The notes below the pieces were generated by a model. That model was given only the letters and a program-made list of their open reading frames with translations, searched no databases and was not told where the DNA came from. A program made the position numbers and the translations under genes. From an uncultured Burkholderiales bacterium (GTDB lineage: Bacteria > Pseudomonadota > Gammaproteobacteria > Burkholderiales > Burkholderiaceae_C), in the NCBI GenBank assembly GCA_903953985.1, contig CAJBLW010000030.1:1-10206 (forward strand): 10,206 nt of DNA, written 5' to 3'. Of the stretch, positions 1 through 6,579 are shown piece by piece (within the stretch, counting starts at the first letter, position 1; each line of letters starts with the position of its first letter).

Positions 1-1227
1 CACCCGGAACAAACCGGGGTGTTTGCCCTGCTGAATGAAGTCGGCGCTGCACACGTTGGCCGCCAGCATGGCCTCTTCGATCAGGCGGTGCGCTTCGTTT
101 CGCACGCGCGGCACAATTTTCTCAATGCGGCCGTTCTCGTCGCACACGATTTGTGTCTCGGTGGTCTCGAAGTCCACGGCACCGCGCACCGCACGCGAAG
201 CCAGCAGCGCTTTGTAAACGTCTTGCAAGTTCATCAGGTCGGTGACGCGCTCCTTGCGTCTGACCGCTTCTGGACCGCGCGTATTGCCTAAAATGGCAGC
301 CACTTCGGTGTACGTGAAACGCGCATGGCTGTGCATCACGGCCGGGTAAAACTGGTAGGCGTGCACATCGCCCTTGGCAGTGACCAGCATGTCACAAACC
401 ATGCACAAACGGTCCACATCGGGGTTCAATGAGCACAAGCCGTTCGACAATTTCTCAGGCAACATCGGAATCACACGGCGTGGGAAATACACGCTGGTGG
501 CGCGGTCATAAGCGTCGATGTCGATGGCGCTGCCGGTTTGCACATAGTGACTCACATCGGCAATCGCCACCAGCAAACGCCAGCCCTTGCCGCGGCCGAC
601 TTTGGCAGGCTCGCAATACACCGCATCGTCAAAGTCACGGGCATCTTCTCCATCGATCGTGACCAAAGGCACATCGCGCAAATCCACTCGATCTTTGCGG
701 TCCTTGGCCAGCACCTTGTCTGGCAAGCCTTTGGCTTGGTCAACGCACAGGGCAGAAAATTCGTGCGGAACGCTGTATTTGCGCACGGCAATTTCAATCT
801 CCATACCCGGGTCGTCGATGTCGCCCAGTACTTCTTTCACGCGACCCACGGGCTGCCCAAACAAGGCAGGCGGCTCGGTCAACTCCACCACCACCACCTG
901 GCCTGGCTTGGCCGTGCCTGTGGCACCTTTGGGGATCATCACGTCCTGGCCGTAGCGCTTGTCTTCTGGCGCCACCAGCCACAAACCGCCTTCGTGCAGC
1001 AAACGGCCAATGATCGGTTGTTCAGGGCGTTCAACAATCTCGACCACACGCCCTTCCGGGCGACCTTTGCGGTCCTGACGCACGATGCACACCTTGACGC
1101 GGTCGCGGTGCAAGACCGCACGCATTTCATTGGACGACAAGTAAATGTCCGACTCACCATCATCACGGATCAAAAATCCATGACCGTCTCGGTGGCCTTG
1201 AACACTGCCAACAATTTCTTCCAGCAT
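1..1227 (-). CDS. rnr: Ribonuclease R, 5' part (runs off the left edge)
   Basis: Processive 3'-to-5' exoribonuclease of the RNB (RNase II/R) family, which degrades structured RNA in the cytoplasm. 409 residues are visible on the minus strand and the gene continues past base 1. A cold-shock-type RNA-binding domain starts at once (GHRDGHGFL, residues 11-19, and DIYLSSNEMRAVLH), followed by a second one near residues 70-135. The RNB catalytic domain follows, with VTIDGEDARDFDDAVYCE at 189-206. Its acidic metal ligands are D192, D198, D200 and D201, matching the Asp cluster of E. coli RNase R. The motif PMLPEKLSNGLCSLNP is also present. The N-terminal winged-helix domain of about 80 residues found in E. 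coli RNase R is absent. The start is uncertain: ATG at 1227 has no good ribosome-binding site, and the frame stays open upstream with TTG at 1260 and ATC at 1254 as alternatives. The family call is very secure; the start is not. Confidence 0.95.
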   Translation of the reverse strand, partial: MLEEIVGSVQGHRDGHGFLIRDDGESDIYLSSNEMRAVLHRDRVKVCIVRQDRKGRPEGRVVEIVERPEQPIIGRLLHEGGLWLVAPEDKRYGQDVMIPKGATGTAKPGQVVVVELTEPPALFGQPVGRVKEVLGDIDDPGMEIEIAVRKYSVPHEFSALCVDQAKGLPDKVLAKDRKDRVDLRDVPLVTIDGEDARDFDDAVYCEPAKVGRGKGWRLLVAIADVSHYVQTGSAIDIDAYDRATSVYFPRRVIPMLPEKLSNGLCSLNPDVDRLCMVCDMLVTAKGDVHAYQFYPAVMHSHARFTYTEVAAILGNTRGPEAVRRKERVTDLMNLQDVYKALLASRAVRGAVDFETTETQIVCDENGRIEKIVPRVRNEAHRLIEEAMLAANVCSADFIQQGKHPGLFRV

Positions 1228-1255
1228 TGCGCTGGGTTGAGCTACTTTTTTGATA

Positions 1256-1261
1256 TACAAT
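1256..1261 (+). promoter_or_regulatory. Candidate -10 box for tRNA-Leu
   Basis: TACAAT matches the sigma-70 consensus TATAAT at five of six positions and lies 17 bases before the tRNA 5' end, so transcription could begin near 1268. A TG dinucleotide at 1251-1252 precedes the overlapping TATACA (1254-1259), which could act as an extended -10 element. I see no convincing -35 box at normal spacing: TTGAGC at 1237-1242 is only 13 bases away. Any promoter here must overlap the 5' end of the divergent rnr gene. Confidence 0.3.
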
Positions 1262-1278
1262 CCTTTGATTCCTGAGGC

Positions 1279-1363
<85 letters not shown>

Positions 1364-1397
1364 ATCTTATCCAATACGATAAGTTAAAGACAGAGCA

Positions 1398-1430
1398 AGC
1401 CGTTGATTCCTGATCAACGGCTTTTTTGTT
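1398..1430 (+). terminator. Intrinsic terminator after tRNA-Leu
   Basis: A perfect 10-bp stem, AGCCGTTGAT (1398-1407) with ATCAACGGCT (1413-1422), has a 5-base loop and is followed by a run of six T (1422-1427) and then GTT. This is a textbook Rho-independent terminator for the tRNA transcript. Read on the minus strand, the hairpin is not followed by a T run, so it should not stop transcripts arriving from rimO. A smaller 6-bp hairpin, CTTATC/GATAAG (1366-1383), lies between the tRNA and the terminator and may help 3' processing. Confidence 0.9.
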
Positions 1431-1504
1431 GCCCACTACAAAACCGCAGGCAGCACGGAGCACGCCGACAGCCCCAAGGCTGCACCGCATGCCACCGAGC
1501 CACA

Positions 1505-2902
1505 TCAAACGGGAACCCCCACTAAATCGTGGCCTTCCACACTCACAATGCGTGCGCGTGTGAACTCGCCTACTTTGAGGGTTTTGCTCAATTTTTCGGG
1601 TGGCAACAAACGCACCACACCATCGATTTCGGGCGCATCGCCAAAACTGCGGCCCACGCCACCACGTCGGCCCATGGCCGGTGCACTGTCCACCAAGACC
1701 TGCATGGTGGAACCCACACGCTGATGCAAGCGGGCAATCGACACCTCTTCGGCCACCGCCATGAAGCGTGCACGGCGCTCTTCGCGCAGCGTTTCAGGCA
1801 GCATGCCCTGCAAATCATTGGCCGCGGCACCTTTCACAGGGCTGTAAGCAAAGCAACCGGCGCGATCAATCTGCGCTTCACGCAAAAAGCCCAGCAGGTG
1901 ATCGAATTCTTCTTCGGTCTCTCCAGGGAAGCCCGCGATGAAGGTGCTGCGAATCACCAACTCAGGGCACAACTCGCGCCAACGCTGGATGCGCTCCAGA
2001 TTCTTTTCGCCGCTGGCCGGACGCTTCATGCGCTTGAGCACATCGGGGTGGCTGTGCTGAAACGGCACATCCAAATAAGGCAAAACCAAACCTTGCGCCA
2101 TCAAAGGGATGATGTCGTCCACACTCGGGTAGGGGTAAACGTAGTGCAAACGTACCCAAGCATCGTGCTCGCGGGCCATCTCGCCCAATGCCTGCACCAA
2201 CTCGAGCATGCGGGTTTTGACCGGCTTACCGTCCCAAAATCCCGTGCGGTATTTCACATCCACCCCATAGGCCGAGGTGTCTTGGCTGATCACCAGCAGC
2301 TCTTTCACGCCGCCTGCAAACAAGGCTTTGGCTTCTTTCAGCACATCGCCAATCGGGCGCGAGACCAAATCGCCTCGCATCGAAGGGATGATGCAAAAGG
2401 TACAGCGGTGGTTGCAGCCTTCACTGATCTTCAAATAGGCATAGTGGCGCGGCGTGAGCTTGAGGCCCGCTTCGCCAAAGCCACCCGGCACCAAATCGAG
2501 AAACGGGTCGTGGGGCTTGGGCAAATGTGCATGCACCGCGTCCATCACCTCTTGCGTGGCGTGCGGCCCCGTCACCGCCAGCACGCTGGGGTGCATTTCC
2601 AGCACCATGTTGCCGCCACCCTCGCCTGTTTTGGCACCCAGGCAACCGGTCACGATGACCTTGCCGTTTTCGCTCAGTGCCTCGGCGATGGTGTCCAGGC
2701 TTTCCTTGATGGCTTCGTCAATGAACCCGCAAGTGTTGACAATGACCAGGTCAGCGCCTTCAAAGGTTTTGGAGGTCTGATAACCCTCGGCGCTCAATTG
2801 CGTCAGGATCAGTTCAGAATCGGTCAGCGCCTTGGGGCAGCCCAGGCTGACAAAACCCACTTTGGGGGTCGGGAGGGGGGCAGTTGCGGTCATTTCACTC
2901 AT
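1505..2902 (-). CDS. rimO: Ribosomal protein S12 methylthiotransferase RimO
   Basis: Radical SAM methylthiotransferase that adds a methylthio group to the conserved aspartate of ribosomal protein S12. With the ATG at 2902 the protein has 465 residues (E. coli RimO 441). The N-terminal UPF0004 domain carries the three cysteines of the auxiliary 4Fe-4S cluster: C22 (VSLGCPKALTDSE), C58 (NTCGFIDEA) and C87 (VTGCLGAK). The radical SAM domain carries CNHRCTFC, with C163, C167 and C170. The C-terminal TRAM domain covers about residues 395-465. RVHLHYVYPYP-like and AGFPGETEEEF segments are typical of RimO rather than MiaB. The frame stays open to a TTG at 2941 (13 more residues), and another ATG lies at 2893; I chose 2902 because it sits in an ATGA junction with a tiny upstream frame and keeps a normal N-terminus. 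It lies downstream of phaR, probably on the same transcript. No terminator was found after its stop. Confidence 0.96.
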   Translation of the reverse strand: MSEMTATAPLPTPKVGFVSLGCPKALTDSELILTQLSAEGYQTSKTFEGADLVIVNTCGFIDEAIKESLDTIAEALSENGKVIVTGCLGAKTGEGGGNMVLEMHPSVLAVTGPHATQEVMDAVHAHLPKPHDPFLDLVPGGFGEAGLKLTPRHYAYLKISEGCNHRCTFCIIPSMRGDLVSRPIGDVLKEAKALFAGGVKELLVISQDTSAYGVDVKYRTGFWDGKPVKTRMLELVQALGEMAREHDAWVRLHYVYPYPSVDDIIPLMAQGLVLPYLDVPFQHSHPDVLKRMKRPASGEKNLERIQRWRELCPELVIRSTFIAGFPGETEEEFDHLLGFLREAQIDRAGCFAYSPVKGAAANDLQGMLPETLREERRARFMAVAEEVSIARLHQRVGSTMQVLVDSAPAMGRRGGVGRSFGDAPEIDGVVRLLPPEKLSKTLKVGEFTRARIVSVEGHDLVGVPV

Positions 2903-2949
2903 CCCCGCATTGTCCCCGCAAAAACGACCGGCCTGTGACAAAACGGCAT
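2899..2949 (-). CDS. Possible 16-residue leader ORF before rimO
   Basis: A small frame starts with ATG at 2949 and ends in TGA at 2901-2899, which overlaps the rimO ATG at 2902 as ATGA. The peptide would be MPFCHRPVVFAGTMRG. A Shine-Dalgarno-like GAAGG (2959-2955) lies five bases before the ATG, which is better than anything directly in front of rimO. The frame fills most of the 57-base phaR-rimO gap. It could be a translationally coupled leader, or chance. I do not recognise the peptide. Confidence 0.3.
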   Translation of the reverse strand: MPFCHRPVVFAGTMRG

Positions 2950-2959
2950 ATTGCCCTTC

Positions 2960-3562
2960 TTATGTCTTCAAACCCATCGCGCCCAAAAACTGATCGGTAT
3001 TTTTCTGAATCTGTTTTTGGACCTGATCTTGCATCTGCGCCATGACGTTTTGGGAGGGATCGGCGGGTCCCGAAAACATGTTTTGCATCAGCGGCGTCTG
3101 CCACGCCATGAACTGCGTCCAAACCTCGGGGCTGAGGGCCGGGCTGGATTGGCCCAGTTTGCTTTGCCAGTCCATAAAGGACTGGACATGGTTTTCCAGA
3201 TAAGACCCCATGTGCACCTGCATGGCATGGCCATAAAAACGGATGATGTTGGACAAAACCGCTTCGCTGAACATGGGCACACCCGCAGACTCCTCCTCCA
3301 AAATGATCTGCAACAAAATAGAACGCGTAAGGTCTTCACCCGTTTTGGCGTCGACCACCGACAAAGGCACCGAGGCCATGACCAATTTTTTCAGCTCGGA
3401 CAAGGTCACGTAACTGGACATCTCCGTGTCGTACAGGCGGCGGTTCGGGTATTTTTTAATGGTGCGAGCCACCGAGGGGGGCGATTCGGGTCTGCTGGCC
3501 GTCTTCTTAGACCGGGCGGTCTTCGTGGCTTGGGACGATTGAACGGGAGACTTGGCCGGCAA
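2960..3562 (-). CDS. phaR: Polyhydroxyalkanoate synthesis repressor PhaR
   Basis: DNA-binding regulator of polyhydroxyalkanoate (PHA) storage. Members of the family bind PHA granules, repress phasin (phaP) genes and their own gene, and release DNA when polymer accumulates. The protein has 200 residues. The first 33 are a basic, Ser/Pro/Lys-rich tail. The PhaR/PHB DNA-binding domain follows, with IKKYPNRRLYDTEMSSYVTL at 35-54 as its hallmark and an accumulation-regulatory region after it (about 55-115). The C-terminal third is rich in Gln and Met (MAQMQDQVQKQIQKNTDQF), as expected for granule-associated PhaR. The start is TTG at 3562: AGGAG at 3573-3569 lies six bases upstream, and there is no in-frame ATG before the conserved domain. 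rimO follows after 57 bases. The phaC, phaA and phaB genes are not in this window. Confidence 0.94.
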   Translation of the reverse strand: MPAKSPVQSSQATKTARSKKTASRPESPPSVARTIKKYPNRRLYDTEMSSYVTLSELKKLVMASVPLSVVDAKTGEDLTRSILLQIILEEESAGVPMFSEAVLSNIIRFYGHAMQVHMGSYLENHVQSFMDWQSKLGQSSPALSPEVWTQFMAWQTPLMQNMFSGPADPSQNVMAQMQDQVQKQIQKNTDQFLGAMGLKT

Positions 3563-3598
3563 AGAAAACTCCTGGTGACAGGCAGCCTATGAAAAATC

Positions 3599-3606
3599 TG
3601 CTGCAA
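3599..3606. promoter_or_regulatory. Possible PhaR operator (TGCTGCAA)
   Basis: TGCTGCAA on the plus strand (TTGCAGCA on the coding strand of phaR) sits where phaR transcription should begin, about 7 bases after the candidate -10 box. PhaR proteins are known to bind TGC-rich sites near the phaP and phaR promoters. The match is short, so this is an inference from position and base pattern only. Confidence 0.3.
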
Positions 3607-3612
3607 TTCACC

Positions 3613-3642
3613 ATTCTAGGCACACACTTTGGGGCTTGTCGC
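3613..3642 (-). promoter_or_regulatory. Candidate sigma-70 promoter of phaR
   Basis: On the minus strand, GCGACA (3642-3637) as -35 and TAGAAT (3618-3613) as -10 are separated by 18 bases. The -10 box matches consensus at five of six positions and the -35 at four of six. Transcription would start near 3606, leaving a leader of about 44 bases before the TTG start of phaR. No equally good promoter was found for the divergent ribE gene in the same 195-base gap. Confidence 0.45.
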
Positions 3643-3757
3643 CTTGGTTAACCCTGAGCTTTTCCAGAGTTCAGCCAGCCCCAGACACACTGGACTGCGT
3701 GCATTTTTGTTGCGTCGCCAGCCGATTTACTCTCTTTACCTGCGAAAATAGCCAGCT

Positions 3758-4396
3758 ATGTTCACCGGAATCATCACCGGCGTGGGGCGAATCGTCGCCA
3801 TCCACGACCTGGGTCGCTCTTTACACCACGGCAAGCGCCTCACCATTGAGGCCCCCGCCGGGTACCTTGACGATGTGGGCCTGGGCGACAGCATCGCGCT
3901 CAACGGCGCTTGCATGACCGTCACCACCTTCAGCCCTGAAAGTCGTCAGTTCACCATTGACATCTCGGCCGAGTCGCTCGACAAAACCAGTGGCTTGGAC
4001 CAGCAAGGCACCGTCAACCTCGAAAAAGCACTGCGTGCCAATGACCGCCTTGGCGGGCACATCGTGTCGGGTCATGTGGACGGCGTTGGCCACATCAGCC
4101 ACTTCGAGCAAATCGGCGAAAGCTGGGAGTTGCGCGTCTTGGCACCGCACACGCTGGCCAAATACCTCGCCTACAAAGGCTCGATCACCGTCAACGGTGT
4201 GAGCCTCACGGTCAACCGAGTGACCGATCTGGCCGAAGGCTGCGACATCAGCATCAATCTGATCCCCCACACCGTAGACAACACCGCCCTCGGCAGCCTC
4301 AAAGCGGGCAGCCGGGTCAACCTCGAAATTGACACCGTCGCCCGTTATGTTGAGCGCATGCTCAGCGCTGGCATGATCCAGAAAGACACCCCATGA
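3758..4396 (+). CDS. ribE: Riboflavin synthase, alpha subunit
   Basis: Last step of riboflavin biosynthesis: dismutation of two 6,7-dimethyl-8-ribityllumazine molecules into riboflavin and the pyrimidinedione, which is recycled by lumazine synthase. The 212 residues contain the two tandem lumazine-binding domains. The first begins at the invariant MFTGI N-terminus and has NGACMTV (49-55). The second begins near GGHIVSGHVDGVG (99-111) and has KGSITVNGVSLTV (140-152) and NLIPHT. The length is normal for the family. The invariant MFTGI N-terminus fixes the start at 3758, although no strong Shine-Dalgarno precedes it. It is the first gene of a plus-strand series, and its stop overlaps the ribBX start as ATGA (4393-4396). 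I see no FMN riboswitch in the upstream 195 bases. The gene is called ribC or ribE in different species. Confidence 0.96.
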   Translation: MFTGIITGVGRIVAIHDLGRSLHHGKRLTIEAPAGYLDDVGLGDSIALNGACMTVTTFSPESRQFTIDISAESLDKTSGLDQQGTVNLEKALRANDRLGGHIVSGHVDGVGHISHFEQIGESWELRVLAPHTLAKYLAYKGSITVNGVSLTVNRVTDLAEGCDISINLIPHTVDNTALGSLKAGSRVNLEIDTVARYVERMLSAGMIQKDTP

Positions 4397-5520
4397 ACGC
4401 CCCCGAGAAATTGACCCCCGTGGCGATCTCGCCCGTAGAAGAGATCGTGGCCGAGATGAAAGCCGGTCGCATGGTGATCCTGGTCGACGAAGAAGACCGT
4501 GAAAACGAAGGCGACCTGGTGCTGGCCGCTGACCACGTCACGCATGAAGCCATCAACTTCATGGCCCGTTTTGGTCGGGGCCTGATTTGCCTGACGCTCA
4601 CCCGTGAACGCTGTGAGTTCCTGAAGCTCCCGCCCATGGCCGCGCGCAACGGCACCGTCTACAGCACCGCCTTCACCGTGTCCATCGAAGCCGCCGAAGG
4701 CGTGACCACTGGCATTTCGGCCGCTGACCGTGCCAAGACCGTGCAAGTGGCCGTGGCGCGCAACACCCAGCCAACAGACTTGGTTCAACCCGGTCACATC
4801 TTCCCGCTGCAAGCCGTTGACGGCGGCGTTCTCATGCGTGCAGGTCACACCGAAGCCGGTTGCGACCTGGCCGCCATGGCTGGTTGCAGCGCATCGTCCG
4901 TGATCTGCGAGATCATGAAGGACGACGGCACCATGGCCCGCCTGCCCGATTTGCAAATTTTCGCAGCCGAACATGGCTTGAAGATTGGCACCATCGCTGA
5001 CCTGATTCAATACCGCAGCCGGAACGAGTCGCTGGTCGAGCGGATTGGCAGCCGCACCCTGCAAACCGCGCACGGCGAATTCACCGCCCACGCGTTTCGC
5101 GACCAACCCAGCCAAACCGTGCACCTCGCCTTGGTCAAGGGCCAATGGTTGCCCGAGTCGGAAGTAGCCGTGCGCGTGCACGAGCCACTCTCGGTCCTAG
5201 ACGCCCTGGAAGTCAACCGGGCCATGCACTCATGGAGCCTGGACGCCAGCCTGAAATACATCAACGCCCAAGGCTGCGGTGTTGCGGTGCTGCTCAACTG
5301 CGGCGAATCGGCAGACCAACTGCTGGCCCAGTTTGAAGGCCGTGCCCGTTCAGCCCAAGCCCCTGAGCGCGGCAAGATGGACTTGCGCACCTACGGTGTG
5401 GGCGCCCAAATTCTGCGCGAATGCGGGGTGCACAAAATGAAACTCATGGGCAACCCTCGCCGAATGCCCAGCATGACCGGCTACGGTCTCGAAATCACCG
5501 CTTACATCCCCAAGGAATAA
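4393..5520 (+). CDS. ribBA: DHBP synthase fused to a degenerate GTP cyclohydrolase II-like domain (RibBX type)
   Basis: The N-terminal half (about residues 12-208) is 3,4-dihydroxy-2-butanone-4-phosphate synthase, which converts ribulose 5-phosphate to the four-carbon unit of riboflavin plus formate. It has DEEDRENEGDL at 32-42, GRGLICLTLT at 61-70, and HIFPLQAVDGGVLMRAGHTE at 135-154, so it should be active. The C-terminal half (about 215-375) keeps the fold signature of GTP cyclohydrolase II (VRVHEPLS, YGVGAQILRECGV, MTGYGLE) but not its chemistry. The zinc cysteine after VRVHSE and the following C-x-C pair are replaced (RVHEPLSVLDALEVNRAMHSW), and the QEGRGIGL catalytic loop is missing. 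This matches the RibBX variant known from Proteobacteria. A separate RibA would then open GTP. It overlaps ribE by four bases and ends two bases before ribH. The symbol ribBA is the usual database label; ribBX would be more exact. Confidence 0.93.
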   Translation: MNAPEKLTPVAISPVEEIVAEMKAGRMVILVDEEDRENEGDLVLAADHVTHEAINFMARFGRGLICLTLTRERCEFLKLPPMAARNGTVYSTAFTVSIEAAEGVTTGISAADRAKTVQVAVARNTQPTDLVQPGHIFPLQAVDGGVLMRAGHTEAGCDLAAMAGCSASSVICEIMKDDGTMARLPDLQIFAAEHGLKIGTIADLIQYRSRNESLVERIGSRTLQTAHGEFTAHAFRDQPSQTVHLALVKGQWLPESEVAVRVHEPLSVLDALEVNRAMHSWSLDASLKYINAQGCGVAVLLNCGESADQLLAQFEGRARSAQAPERGKMDLRTYGVGAQILRECGVHKMKLMGNPRRMPSMTGYGLEITAYIPKE

Positions 5521-5522
5521 AC

Positions 5523-6029
5523 ATGCTCGACGCCAACAAAGGCCAGGCCGAAGAACTCGACGGCCAATTTCTGCACATCGGCATCGTTCAGGCCCGCTTC
5601 AACGAAGACATCACCAATGCTTTGGCCAAGGCCTGCATCGAAGAACTCGAAGCCCTGGGCGTGACCAGCATCGACCACGTCATGGTGCCGGGCGCCCTGG
5701 AAGTGCCCGTGGCCTTGCAAGCCATGGCCGAGCGTGCCGAATACGACGCCTTGATTGCGCTGGGTTGCATCATCCGTGGTGAGACTTACCATTTTGAATT
5801 GGTGGCGAACGAGTCCGGCGCCGGTGTCAGCCGCGTGTCGCTGGACTACAACTTGCCCATTGCCAACGCAATCTTGACCACCGAAAACCTCGACCAAGCC
5901 ATCGCCCGCCAAACCGAAAAAGGCCGCGACGCAGCCCGCGTGGCAGTTGAAATGGCTTGCATCATGGATGACCTGGCCGCCGACATGGCCGATTTGGCTG
6001 ACGACATCGACGAAGAAGACCCAGCCTGA
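5523..6029 (+). CDS. ribH: 6,7-dimethyl-8-ribityllumazine synthase
   Basis: Lumazine synthase condenses the pyrimidinedione intermediate with DHBP from the preceding gene product to give the substrate of riboflavin synthase. The protein has 168 residues and forms pentamers or 60-subunit cages in the family. Seen motifs: ARFNEDIT (24-31, substrate-binding loop), VPGALEVP (55-62), ALGCIIRGETYHFELV (79-94) with the catalytic-loop His at H90, LPIANAILTTE (111-121), and the phosphate-binding end of the core around R129-KGRDAA. ATG at 5523 has a good AAGGA six bases upstream that overlaps the end of ribBX. The last 20 residues (149-168) carry ten Asp/Glu and extend beyond the usual core. The stop overlaps nusB as TGATG. 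Confidence 0.96.
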   Translation: MLDANKGQAEELDGQFLHIGIVQARFNEDITNALAKACIEELEALGVTSIDHVMVPGALEVPVALQAMAERAEYDALIALGCIIRGETYHFELVANESGAGVSRVSLDYNLPIANAILTTENLDQAIARQTEKGRDAARVAVEMACIMDDLAADMADLADDIDEEDPA

Positions 6030-6553
6030 TGACCGATTCGACCAGCACGCCCGAAACCGCTAACGAAGGCACGCCACCTGCCGCAGCCGGCACGCGCAAA
6101 TCCTCAGCCAAGCCTGCCCGCAGCCGCTCGCGTGAATTTGCACTGCAAGCCCTTTACCAGTTCATCGTGGGCCGCAACGAAGCTTCAGACATTGACGTCT
6201 TCACCCGCGACCTGTCGGGTTTTCACAAAGCCGATTCGGTCCATTACGACGCCCTGCTCTACGGCTGCATCGAGCATGCCGCCGCCTTGGACGCCCTGAT
6301 TGGGCCCAAACTCGATCGCAAATTTGCCGAAATCTCGCCCATCGAACACGCCATCATGTGGATCGGCGTTTATGAAATGCAACACTGCCTCGATGTCCCC
6401 TGGCGCGTGGTGCTCAACGAATGCATCGAGCTGGCCAAGGATTTTGGCGGGACCGACGGGCACAAGTACGTGAACGCGGTACTGGGTGGATTGGCCCCCG
6501 AATTGCGCAGCGCCGAAGTACAAGCCGACCGCCAATCTGGCCGCGCCAAATAA
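6029..6553 (+). CDS. nusB: Transcription antitermination factor NusB
   Basis: All-helical RNA-binding protein that, with NusE (ribosomal protein S10), binds boxA RNA and supports antitermination on rRNA operons. The 174 residues have an N-terminal Ser/Thr/Pro/Ala-rich extension (1-32), then the NusB fold: REFALQALYQF (35-45), YDALLYGC (73-80), KFAEISPIEHAIMWIGVYEM (98-117), VVLNECIELAKDFGGTDGHK (127-146), YVNAVLGGLAPELR (147-160). The family is typically near 140 residues, so the N-terminal tail explains the extra length. The start ATG shares its first base with the ribH stop. Linkage of nusB to ribH is widespread in bacteria. Confidence 0.96.
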   Translation: MTDSTSTPETANEGTPPAAAGTRKSSAKPARSRSREFALQALYQFIVGRNEASDIDVFTRDLSGFHKADSVHYDALLYGCIEHAAALDALIGPKLDRKFAEISPIEHAIMWIGVYEMQHCLDVPWRVVLNECIELAKDFGGTDGHKYVNAVLGGLAPELRSAEVQADRQSGRAK

Positions 6554-6579
6554 ACCCCATACACCACACACCAGACACC

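Noticed and set aside
538..1275. A 245-codon plus-strand frame opposite rnr
   Set aside because: Antisense shadow of ribonuclease R; the minus-strand frame has the catalytic Asp cluster and strong family identity.
1469..1482. Hairpin CAGCC/GGCTG as a terminator for rimO
   Set aside because: The stem has only five base pairs and no T run follows on the minus strand.
1529..2938. A 469-codon open frame on the plus strand opposite rimO
   Set aside because: It is the antisense shadow of rimO, which has all cluster cysteines and family motifs. The shadow protein is rich in His and Arg with no recognisable domain; long antisense frames are common in G+C-rich coding DNA.
2951..3592. A 213-codon plus-strand frame opposite phaR
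   Set aside because: Antisense of phaR, with an Arg/Gly-rich low-complexity end and no ribosome-binding site of note.
3563..3757. FMN riboswitch before the riboflavin genes
   Set aside because: I searched the 195 bases before ribE for the conserved RFN element blocks and saw none. In this group the riboswitch, if present, is usually linked to another rib gene.
6421..6579. Upstream extension of the aminotransferase frame into nusB
   Set aside because: The frame is open, but the extra residues are Arg-rich, lie over nusB in another frame and precede a normal family N-terminus at MRISERAERIDPFWVM.
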